Below, piece after piece: positions 16,401 through 22,936 of a stretch of 39,593 nt of DNA. Origin of the DNA: JBKPIY01 sp046730475 (GTDB lineage Bacteria > Actinomycetota > Thermoleophilia > Solirubrobacterales > 70-9); contig JBKPIY010000010.1 of NCBI GenBank assembly GCA_046730475.1, forward strand, positions 1-39,593, written 5' to 3'. The number at the start of each line of letters is the position of its first letter. Position 1 is the stretch's first letter. The translations under genes and the position numbers were made by a program. The notes beneath the pieces were generated by a model that did not search any database, was not told the origin of the DNA, and worked only from the letters and a program-made list of their open reading frames with translations.

Positions 16401-16813
16401 TCCCGCCCGAGTACGTCCCGTTCGAGGAGGCCAAGATCGATGTCCACCGCCGGGTCGCCGCCGCCCGCGAGCGGGGTGAGCTGCGGGCGCTCCGCGATGA
16501 GCTCACCGACCGCTTCGGCCCCGTCCCCGAGCCGGTCGAGAACCTGCTCGAGCTGGCCCGGGTGCGGATCGAACTGGGGGAGGCCGGCGCCCGGGTGGTC
16601 GAGTTCCGCGCGGGCCGGGTCCGGGCCTCCCCGATCGAGCTCGACTCCGCCCGAGTCTCCGAGCTCCGCGAGCGCCTCCCGGAGGCGATCTACGAGTGGC
16701 GCCAGCGCACCGTCACGGTCCCGGTTCCGGACGAGGCCGGCGCCCGTCTGGCGTCGCTGCTCGCCCTGTCGGAGGCGCTCGGCGCGGCCCGGGCGGTTCC
16801 GGCGGCGGCCTGA
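13424..16813 (+). CDS. mfd: Transcription-repair coupling factor Mfd
   Basis: 1129-residue ATP-driven translocase that removes stalled RNA polymerase and recruits UvrA. N-terminal UvrB-like homology module (about 1-330), RNA polymerase interaction (CarD-like) domain at about 458-525 (VGDFVVHEDHGIARF), then superfamily 2 helicase motifs: Walker A GDVGYGKTE (609-617), IGTHRLL, DEEQ (710-713), SATPIPRTL, HGQ and the QLGLAQAYPIRGRVGRSRERAYAYLL stretch containing motif VI, and a C-terminal TRCF domain. ATG 13424 has GGGACGAAG upstream. A TAGAAT hexamer at 13347-13352 could be its -10, leaving a leader of about 65 bases with a hairpin TCCGGC/GCCGGA (13372-13388). Confidence 0.95.
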   Translation: MTLRPLLDIAHENDAFAAVRRDLLAGKRVDAHASAALRPYLLAALLVGWERPALLVSTDDRSARDLAADLRAFLSGRRIRHYPSRGVGYLSHLRPPPHLAGLRIAALDALTAASSSADPPIVVASAVALAEAVPDASLRPEGFSLSVGEAVDLGDVAALLAEAGYERVDQVEERGQFAIRGGILDAFPATEERAARLELFGDEIESIRWFSTFTQRSLGDAERVELAPAAELASEHRELAELSLEEAEEREADPPGAEPKPSSPTEIDALPLERFRSPLDLVPDQALVAIAAAEEIPGALSDHWEDVTTAMHADDARRLYVDVAEPLADRAGLALAAADADQEHSFRAQRAEFPSRTPAEAEGELEKLIRSGYRTVVAFDRRGEAERARYNLARLDPPFLADEPPEEGTVSFAEAPLRDGFLAPELKLAVIPYRRLVHRRRPPAADTGRGRLSTAIELRVGDFVVHEDHGIARFAGFDTKALAGVTRDYLELEYRGGDRVFAPTDQLARISRYVGADGAEPQLSPLGGRRWQSMKARARRAAQEMAGELLNLYAERQVRGGHAFAPDGEWQLSFEQAFAYRETPDQIDAIDAVKEDMELPRPMDRLLCGDVGYGKTEVALRAAHKAAADGKQVMMLVPTTILAQQHIGTFRERFADSPIIVEMVSRLRRPPEVRGVLERFADGRVDILIGTHRLLSRDVRGKDLGLLIVDEEQRFGVRQKELLRQLRLKIDVLSLSATPIPRTLQMSLAGLRDISVIETPPEGRRPVRTYLGPYDEELVRRAIERETERGGQSFFLHNRIETLHETAERLRALCPGVRIAEAHGQVDETQLEATMLSFVRGEFDCLVATTIIESGLDIPTANTLIVERADQLGLAQAYPIRGRVGRSRERAYAYLLYPSPEALTPEAAARLTTLSDNTELGSGFRVAMRDLEIRGAGNLLGDEQSGHVAAIGFELYCQMLEDAAEAIRAGGEGAAPPVEREPVRVEVDVDAYLPPEYVPFEEAKIDVHRRVAAARERGELRALRDELTDRFGPVPEPVENLLELARVRIELGEAGARVVEFRAGRVRASPIELDSARVSELRERLPEAIYEWRQRTVTVPVPDEAGARLASLLALSEALGAARAVPAAA

Positions 16814-16887
16814 GCGGCCCGGGGCTGCGGTAAGAAGCGCCTCCTTAGCGTCGCCTTATCCCGACCTATATCCTGCCGCCCCTGACG

Positions 16888-18174
16888 ATGCTCGGCGGGA
16901 TCAAGAGTCGCGCGGCGATCTTCCTCGGGGCCCTCCTCGTGCTCTTGATCGTCGTCCTCTGGGCCACCACGGGGATCGGGCATGGAGACGTGCCCGGCGA
17001 CGCGGTCGCGCATATCGACACCAGCATCCCCGACGCGCCGCCATACATCGTCGGCGACAACATCACCAAGGCGGGATTCGACCGAGCCCTCGGTCAAGCG
17101 GCAAAGCGCCAGGGCCTGCCGCAAACGCCGGCTCCGAACAGCCCCCAGTACTCGGCGATCCGCGACGCCGCCCTCGGCGACCTGCTCGACATCGCCTGGA
17201 TCCTGGGCGAGGCCGAGGAGCGCGGCGTCTCCGTCTCCGCGCGGCAGGTCCAGCAGTCCTTCCAGCAGACCAAGCAACAGAACTTCAAGACCGAGGCCGC
17301 CTACCAACAGTTCCTGAAGCAGTCCGGCTACAACCAGCAGGACGTCAATCTGCGGGTGAAGCTCAACCTGGTCAGTACCGAGATCCAGAGCCAGATCTCG
17401 CACGGCGCCCCGAATGCGTCCTCCGACGACGCGCGCAAGTACTACGACGCCAACATCGCCAACTACAAGCAGCCCGAGTCCCGCACCGTCCGCCTGGTCC
17501 TCAACCCCGTTCAGGCGAGGGCCCAGGAGGCGGCCAACCGCCTCCAGGCAGACGATTCGCCGTCCAACTGGGACAAGGTCGCCTCCGCGCTCTCCACCGA
17601 CACGACCACCAACAAGAACGGCGGCCTGCGTGAGTCGGTCACCTCGGGCACCCTTCCGCAGCCCCTCGACTCCGAGCTGTTCGCCGCCCCCCAAGGGCAG
17701 GTGCAGGGACCGGTGAAGGCCGGGAACGGCTGGTACGTGTACGAGGTCGAGAGCATCAAGGCGGCCGCCACCCAGCCCTTCGCCGGCCAGGTCGCCTCCC
17801 AGATCCAGCAGCAGCTCAGCAGCCAGTTCGAGCAGCAGTCGTTCACCGACTTCCTCACCGACTACCGGGCGAAGTGGACCGAGTTGACGATCTGCGCCAG
17901 CGGCTACATCATCGATCGCTGCGACAACTACGTCGTCCCCGCGACCGGGTGCAGCGCAACGCAGGCGAAGTCGGCCGGCTGCCCCGCGCCCGTCCAGTCG
18001 ATCGGCCAATACGTCGCGCCCGGCGCGCCCGGCTCGTTCCTGCCGTTCACGGTGGCCGCCGGCCAGCCCCAGCGCCCCCATCCGCCCGGCGCCGCCAGGG
18101 CCGCCCCGAGCCTGCCGGGAAGCCTCCCGGGCTCGATCCCCGGCGGTGCACCGGGCACCGCGCCCGGCGGCTGA
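16888..18174 (+). CDS. Membrane-anchored PpiC/SurA-type peptidyl-prolyl isomerase
   Basis: 428 residues. N-terminal signal anchor (about 8-30), then an extracytoplasmic SurA_N-like helical region with Gln-rich helices (VQQSFQQTKQQNF, FLKQSGYNQQDVNLRVKLNL), a parvulin-type domain (about 190-290) with ESRTVRLVL, SALSTDTTTNKNGG and PVKAGNGWYVYEV, and a closing helix. A cluster of four Cys (ICASG, DRCDNY, TGCSA, AGCPA) and a Pro/Gly/Ala-rich tail follow. Likely folds or chaperones exported proteins. ATG 16888; a TATCCT hexamer ends 13 bases before it, predicting a very short leader. Confidence 0.85.
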   Translation: MLGGIKSRAAIFLGALLVLLIVVLWATTGIGHGDVPGDAVAHIDTSIPDAPPYIVGDNITKAGFDRALGQAAKRQGLPQTPAPNSPQYSAIRDAALGDLLDIAWILGEAEERGVSVSARQVQQSFQQTKQQNFKTEAAYQQFLKQSGYNQQDVNLRVKLNLVSTEIQSQISHGAPNASSDDARKYYDANIANYKQPESRTVRLVLNPVQARAQEAANRLQADDSPSNWDKVASALSTDTTTNKNGGLRESVTSGTLPQPLDSELFAAPQGQVQGPVKAGNGWYVYEVESIKAAATQPFAGQVASQIQQQLSSQFEQQSFTDFLTDYRAKWTELTICASGYIIDRCDNYVVPATGCSATQAKSAGCPAPVQSIGQYVAPGAPGSFLPFTVAAGQPQRPHPPGAARAAPSLPGSLPGSIPGGAPGTAPGG

Positions 18175-18191
18175 GGCCGCCGCCTGCGTAG

Positions 18192-18884
18192 ATGAACGAG
18201 GCCCGGCGAGCCGCGCTCGAACGGCTCGACGAGATCACCCGCCGCCTGCGGCGGGAGTGCCCCTGGGACCGCGAGCAGGACGCCCGCTCGATCGTGCCCC
18301 ACACGGTCGAGGAGGCCTACGAGCTCGCCGACGCCGCCCGCCGCGACGACCCCCGGGCGATGATGGACGAGCTCGGCGACGTCCTCTTCCAGGTCGTCTT
18401 CCTCAGCCTCCTGCTCGAGGAGCGGGGGCTCGGCGACCTCGGGACGGTGGCCGAGTCATGCACGGCGAAGCTGATTCGAAGGCACCCCCACGTATTCGGT
18501 TCAGAATCGGGCGGCAACCCGGGGCGCCCGCCTTTCGAGCTGGAGACAGCCGGCGAGGTCCTCGCCCAGTGGGAGGAGATCAAGCGCGAGGTCGAGGGAG
18601 GCGAGGGGGACGATCCCTTCGCCTCGATTCCCGAGAACCTGCCCGCCCTCACCTACGCGCGCAAGGTGCTCCGCCGGATCGATCCGGAGGGGTCGTCCGG
18701 GGCCGCCAAGCCGGGCGGTCCCGGGGCGGACGCCGAGACGCGCGACGCGACCGAGCGACGGATCGCCGACCTGCTCCTGTCCACGGTCGCCCTCGCCCGC
18801 AGCCTCGGCGTCGACCCCGAGCTCGCCCTCCGGGCGAGCGCCGATCGCCTCCGCGACGAGGCGCGATCCGGCTCCGGCGATTGA
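18192..18884 (+). CDS. mazG: MazG nucleoside triphosphate pyrophosphohydrolase
   Basis: 230 residues. All-alpha NTP pyrophosphatase that hydrolyses (d)NTPs to NMP and PPi. Motifs: LRRECPWDREQ, VEEAYELADA (first metal-binding EExxE-type helix) and MMDELGDVLFQVVF (ExxD helix), then KLIRRHPHVFG. The second, usually degenerate MazG repeat lies around 115-165 (AGEVLAQWEEIKREVEG, SIPENLPALTYARKVLRRI). Length is shorter than the 260-residue E. coli form but normal for actinobacteria. Starts 17 bases after the isomerase gene and ends 16 bases before eno: probable operon. Confidence 0.9.
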   Translation: MNEARRAALERLDEITRRLRRECPWDREQDARSIVPHTVEEAYELADAARRDDPRAMMDELGDVLFQVVFLSLLLEERGLGDLGTVAESCTAKLIRRHPHVFGSESGGNPGRPPFELETAGEVLAQWEEIKREVEGGEGDDPFASIPENLPALTYARKVLRRIDPEGSSGAAKPGGPGADAETRDATERRIADLLLSTVALARSLGVDPELALRASADRLRDEARSGSGD

Positions 18885-18900
18885 GAGACTGATTGGGGCG

Positions 18901-20214
18901 ATGAGCACGATCGAGCACATCCACGCCCGCCAGATCCTCGACTCCAGGGGCAACCCGACGGTCGAGGTCGAGGTCGGCCTCGCCTCCGGGGCGGCCGGGC
19001 TCGCCGCGGTGCCCTCGGGCGCCTCCACCGGGGAGTACGAGGCGGTCGAGCTCCGCGACGGGGGCGAGGCCTGGGGTGGCAAGGGGGTGACGAAGGCGGT
19101 CGCCCACGTCAACGGGGAGATCGCGAAGGCACTCACCGGGGCGCACGCGTCCAATCAGGTCGCGCTCGACGAGACGATGATCGAGCTCGACGGGACCCCG
19201 AACAAGGGGAGGCTCGGCGCCAACGCGATCCTCGGTGTCTCCCTGGCGACGGCGAAGGCCGCGGCGGCCGACGCCGGGCTCCCCCTCTACGGCTACCTCG
19301 CCGAACTCTACTCGGCGCCTGTGTCGGAGGGCGGGGGTGAGCCGCGGATCTTGCCGGTGCCGATGATGAACGTCCTCAATGGCGGCGCCCACGCCGACAA
19401 CTCGGTCGACTTCCAGGAGTTCATGGTCGTCCCAGCCGGGGCGAGCAGCTTCGCCGAGTGCCTGCGGATGGGGGCGGAGGTGTTCCACGCCCTGAAGCGG
19501 ACCCTCCACCACCAGGGCCTCGGCACCGCGGTCGGCGACGAGGGCGGGTTCGCCCCCAACCTCGCCTCGAACCAGGCGGCGCTCGACGAGCTCCTCTCTG
19601 GGATCGAGGCCGCCGGCTACGCGCCCGGCGAGGACATCCTCATCGCCCTCGACCCGGCCACCAGCGAGCTCTACTCCGATGGCTCCTATGTGCTCGAGCA
19701 CGAGGGGCGAACGCTTTCGGCCGGCGAGCTCGTCAGCTACTGGGCGGAGATGGCCGGCCGCTACCCGATCGCCTCGATCGAGGACGGGATGGACGAGGAG
19801 GACTGGGACGGCTGGGAGCTCCTCACCGAGGAGCTGGGGGACCGCCTCCAGCTGGTCGGCGACGACAACTTCGTCACCAACCCGGAGCGGCTCCGGCGGG
19901 GGATCGAGCGGGGCGTCGCAAACTCGATCCTCGTGAAGCTGAACCAGATCGGCACCCTCACCGAGACTCTCGAGACGATCCGGATCGCCCGGGGGGCCGG
20001 CTACACGGCCGTCGTCTCCCACCGCTCCGGCGAGACCGAGGACACCACAATCGCCGATCTGGTCGTCGCCACCGGAACCGGCCAGATCAAGACGGGCGCG
20101 CCCAGCCGAAGCGACCGGGTCGCCAAGTACAACCGCCTCCTCCGGATCGAAGAGGAGCTGGGCGACGCGGCCGAGTTCCCGGGCGCGGCCGCCTTCTCGC
20201 GCCGCAATCAGTAG
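18901..20214 (+). CDS. eno: Enolase
   Basis: 437-residue glycolytic enzyme converting 2-phosphoglycerate to phosphoenolpyruvate. Conserved residues: SGASTGEYEA loop, GGAHADNSVDFQEFM (His 164, Glu 173), GDEGGFAPN (Glu 214), metal ligands in LDPATSE, IEDGMDEEDWDGW and GDDNFVTNP, catalytic Lys 346 in ILVKLNQIGT, and His 374 in SHRSGETEDT. ATG 18901 follows GATTGGGGCG. It is followed 10 bases later by the FtsB/DivIC-like gene, a neighbourhood typical of actinobacteria. Confidence 0.97.
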   Translation: MSTIEHIHARQILDSRGNPTVEVEVGLASGAAGLAAVPSGASTGEYEAVELRDGGEAWGGKGVTKAVAHVNGEIAKALTGAHASNQVALDETMIELDGTPNKGRLGANAILGVSLATAKAAAADAGLPLYGYLAELYSAPVSEGGGEPRILPVPMMNVLNGGAHADNSVDFQEFMVVPAGASSFAECLRMGAEVFHALKRTLHHQGLGTAVGDEGGFAPNLASNQAALDELLSGIEAAGYAPGEDILIALDPATSELYSDGSYVLEHEGRTLSAGELVSYWAEMAGRYPIASIEDGMDEEDWDGWELLTEELGDRLQLVGDDNFVTNPERLRRGIERGVANSILVKLNQIGTLTETLETIRIARGAGYTAVVSHRSGETEDTTIADLVVATGTGQIKTGAPSRSDRVAKYNRLLRIEEELGDAAEFPGAAAFSRRNQ

Positions 20215-20224
20215 CAGGGGCGCC

Positions 20225-20590
20225 GTGGGCCGCGGCGAAACCTGTGCCGTGAGCTCACGCGCGCATGCAACCAGGGGGCCGAGGCGGCGGGTGCGCCAGC
20301 GGATCGGGCCGAGCCGGGTCCGCTGGGACCGGGTCGGTCGGATCGCGCTCGTCCTGGTCCTGTTCGCGGTGATGGTCTCCTACCTGAACCCGCTCGTCAA
20401 CCTGGTGTCAGCGTGGCAGGGCTCTCGCGCGAGCCGGGAGCAGCTCCGCCAGCTTCAGATCGAGCACCGGGCGCTGGAGGCAAAGTTGCACGAGGCGAGC
20501 AGTCCGCTGGTGGTAGCCAGGGAGGCGCGGCGCCTGGGGATGGTGCGGCCGGGCGAGCACGCCTACGTCGTTCGCGGCCTCGGCAATTAG
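20225..20590 (+). CDS. FtsB/DivIC-like septum formation initiator protein
   Basis: 121-residue single-pass membrane protein: an Arg-rich cytoplasmic N-terminus (about 1-38), one transmembrane helix (about 39-60, IALVLVLFAVMVSYLNPLV), a coiled coil (SREQLRQLQIEHRALEAKLHEA), and the family C-terminal motif VAREARRLGMVRPGEHAYVV. Such proteins bridge FtsL and FtsQ in the divisome. GTG 20225 lies 10 bases after eno; GTG 20249 is an alternative start that would shorten the basic N-terminus. Confidence 0.88.
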   Translation: MGRGETCAVSSRAHATRGPRRRVRQRIGPSRVRWDRVGRIALVLVLFAVMVSYLNPLVNLVSAWQGSRASREQLRQLQIEHRALEAKLHEASSPLVVAREARRLGMVRPGEHAYVVRGLGN

Positions 20591-20631
20591 GATCGATCCA
20601 CCCGTCCGCCGCCGCGGGTTCGTTTAGCCGG

Positions 20632-20648
20632 CGCGGGTATTATCCGCG
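20632..20648 (+). promoter_or_regulatory. TATTAT -10 element inside a CGCGG-N7-CCGCG inverted repeat
   Basis: TATTAT (20638-20643) is a near-consensus -10 in a GC-rich gap upstream of the four-gene membrane protein cluster, giving a leader of about 49 bases to ATG 20699. It is flanked by CGCGG (20632-20636) and CCGCG (20644-20648), so a repressor could occlude it. No clear -35. Confidence 0.45.
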
Positions 20649-20698
20649 GCTCCGCGCGCCTGCCCATCGGGTTGGCGCGCTTTCCCTGGAAACGGCCG

Positions 20699-22936
20699 AT
20701 GAGCTCGAGCGACTACCTCCTCGGCGCGGCGGAGCTGGCGGTGATCGCCACCGCGCTCTGCCTCGGCGCCTATTACGTGCGGTCGCTGATCGTCCCCGGT
20801 TGGCGTGGGGCGCCGGCGCGCCTGGCCGAGGCGATCCTGGCGATCTCCGCGCTGGTCGTCACCGCCGAGTTGGTGGGCGTGCTCGGCCTCTTCAGGGAGG
20901 GGTTCCTACTCGTCGCGTGCGTCGCCGTCGGGCTCGGCGGCGCGTATTGGGCGCGGGGCCGGGCCCAGCCCCGCCGCCCCGAGGAGCCGCCGGTCCGGAC
21001 GACCTGGCTGATGCTCGCGCTCGCGGGAGCCGCCTCCGCTCTGATCGTCGCCCACTGGGCGGTGCCAAGCCAGGAGAGCCTCGACACCGGGATGTACTAC
21101 CAGGACACCACCTGGTACCACATGTCCTTCTCGGCGCGGTTCGTCCAGGACGCCCAGGTCGGCCCTCTTCACTTCACCGATCCCCTGAAGCTGACCGCCT
21201 GGTTCTACCCCCAGAACTCCGAGCTCCTGCACGCGGTCGGGATCCTCGCCCTCGGCAACGACTTCCTGTCGCCGCTGATCAACGTCGGCTGGCTGGCGCT
21301 CGCCCTGCTGGCTGCGTGGTGCATCGGCCGCCCCTGCGCGGTTGGCGCCGCCACCGTACTCGCCGCAGGCGTCGTGCTCGACTCCGACATGATGGTCGGC
21401 TCCCAGGCGGGCAACGCCCCCAACGACGTCGCCGGCCTCTTCTTCCTCCTCGCCACGATCGCGTTCCTGGTCACGGGCAGGGTGATGGCGAGAGCGTCGC
21501 CGGCGATCGCCGGCGGCGCCGCCGACGCCGCCACCGAGAGGAGGGGGGCGGTGGGCGCGCGCCCGGGGACCTCGCCGCGCCGGCGGCAGGAGCCGCCCCT
21601 CGCCGGGATCGGCACCGGGCCCCTGTTCCTCGCTGGCCTCGCTGCCGGGCTCGGGCTCGGGACGAAGATCACTCTCCTGGCGACGATCGGCGCCCTCACC
21701 CTTGGCGTCGTCCTCCTGGGCGGTCGCCGGGGCTGGCTGCGAGCGGTCGGCGTCTGGCTGGGAGGGATCGTGCTCACCGCCGGGTTCTGGTACGTGCGCA
21801 ACTTCGTCTACGCCCTCAACCCGCTGCCCCAGTTCCGAAAGCTCGGCCCGATCCATCTCCCCGGCCCCGACCAGGTGCCCGCGATCTACCCGCGCGAGCC
21901 CCACAAGCTGAGCGAGTACTACAACGACCCGAAGGTCTGGAACGACACCTTCTTCCCGGTGCTCCACGATCGCCTCGGCCCGCTCTGGTACGTGGTCCTC
22001 GGTGTGGTCGCCCTCGGCCTCGTCTACGCGCTCGTCCGCGGAGGTTGGCTGATCCGGGCCCTCGCCTTCACCGGGATCGTCGCCGGGGTCGCCTACGTGT
22101 TCACTCCGCTGACCGCGTCCGGGCAGCTTGGCGACGCCGGTGGCTTCGACGCCAACCTCCGCTACGTCGCCCCCGCACTCACCATCGGCCTGGTCCTGGT
22201 GCCGCTGGTGTCCCCGCTCCGGCGCTCTCCGTGGAAGTGGGCGGTGCTGGCGCTGATGGCGGTGCTCCTCCTCCAGAACGACATCAGCTCGGCGAAGTGG
22301 CACGAGGGCCACATCGCTGGAGCGATCCTGCTCGCCGCCGTCCTGGTTGGCGTCCCGGTCGCCCTGTTCGCTCTCTCCCGAAGGGGGGCGCCCGCGGCGG
22401 CCCTGATCGCCCTCCCGCTCGCCGCCTTCGTCCTCCTGGTCGGGCTCGGGCGTCATCAGGAGACCCAGTACATCCGCGACCGCTACGCCTCGGCGGTGGC
22501 GCCGCCCCTCGAGGGGGGCTTCCGGTCGACGCCAGCCTGGTACCCGCTCCAGGAGTGGGGCAAGCGCCAGCGCGACCAGCGGATCGCGGTCGTCGGCCGC
22601 GCCTCCGCCTTCGGCCAGTACGTCTTCTACGGCGACGACCTCTCCAACTACGTTCAGTACATCGGCAGGCAGCTCCGGCGCGGGACCTTCCGCCAGATCG
22701 GCGACTCGTGCAAGGAATGGCGGCGCGAGATCAACGCGGGGCACTACGACTTCATCGTCACCACGCCGCGGTTCGGCGAATCCGAGGTCAAGCAGCCGAA
22801 GGAGAACCACTGGAGCGAGGGACCGGCGACCAAGGTCGTCCTCAAGTCGGGCCCCGCGCGGATCTTCAGGATCACCGGCCGGCTCGACGTCGGCGCCTGC
22901 GGCCACCTCGGCCAGGCCGAGGGGGCCGCCCCGTGA
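20699..22936 (+). CDS. GT-C-like multi-pass membrane glycosyltransferase, paralog A of four
   Basis: 745 residues with roughly 11-13 hydrophobic helices. First large loop has D136 in QDTTWYHMSF, then LHFTDPLKLTAWFYPQNSEL, the helix WLALALLAAWCIGRP, the loop GNAPND before a hydrophobic helix, GLAAGLGLGTKITLL, and WYVRNFVYALNPLPQ. The RN-x(n)-NP pattern and the acidic residue in the first loop resemble GT-C (PMT/ArnT/GT39-like) enzymes that use polyprenyl-phosphate sugars on the outer face. The C-terminal soluble domain (about 600-745) has RIAVVGRASAFGQY, FYGDDLSNYVQYIG, C671 and C734. ATG 20699 has no strong ribosome site; an upstream in-frame TTG (20672) is less likely. Overlaps paralog B by 4 bases. 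Sugar and acceptor unknown. Confidence 0.72.
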   Translation: MSSSDYLLGAAELAVIATALCLGAYYVRSLIVPGWRGAPARLAEAILAISALVVTAELVGVLGLFREGFLLVACVAVGLGGAYWARGRAQPRRPEEPPVRTTWLMLALAGAASALIVAHWAVPSQESLDTGMYYQDTTWYHMSFSARFVQDAQVGPLHFTDPLKLTAWFYPQNSELLHAVGILALGNDFLSPLINVGWLALALLAAWCIGRPCAVGAATVLAAGVVLDSDMMVGSQAGNAPNDVAGLFFLLATIAFLVTGRVMARASPAIAGGAADAATERRGAVGARPGTSPRRRQEPPLAGIGTGPLFLAGLAAGLGLGTKITLLATIGALTLGVVLLGGRRGWLRAVGVWLGGIVLTAGFWYVRNFVYALNPLPQFRKLGPIHLPGPDQVPAIYPREPHKLSEYYNDPKVWNDTFFPVLHDRLGPLWYVVLGVVALGLVYALVRGGWLIRALAFTGIVAGVAYVFTPLTASGQLGDAGGFDANLRYVAPALTIGLVLVPLVSPLRRSPWKWAVLALMAVLLLQNDISSAKWHEGHIAGAILLAAVLVGVPVALFALSRRGAPAAALIALPLAAFVLLVGLGRHQETQYIRDRYASAVAPPLEGGFRSTPAWYPLQEWGKRQRDQRIAVVGRASAFGQYVFYGDDLSNYVQYIGRQLRRGTFRQIGDSCKEWRREINAGHYDFIVTTPRFGESEVKQPKENHWSEGPATKVVLKSGPARIFRITGRLDVGACGHLGQAEGAAP

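Noticed and set aside
13346..16447. Very long open frame (over 1000 codons) antisense to mfd
   Set aside because: It lies entirely opposite a clear mfd gene, and its translation is Gly/Arg/Glu/His-rich with no motifs. Long antisense frames are expected at this GC content because stop codons are rare.
21480..21600. Different local composition inside paralog A suggesting an insertion
   Set aside because: The stretch encodes a variable Ala/Gly/Arg cytoplasmic loop at a position where paralog B also has a loop. There are no boundaries or repeats indicating a mobile element.
20413..22932. Upstream extension of paralog B reading through paralog A in another frame
   Set aside because: The extension is Arg/Pro/Ala shadow sequence. 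The paralog family alignment starts at GTG 22933, which has the same first residues (MTFG-x-(F/Y)LLG) as paralog C.
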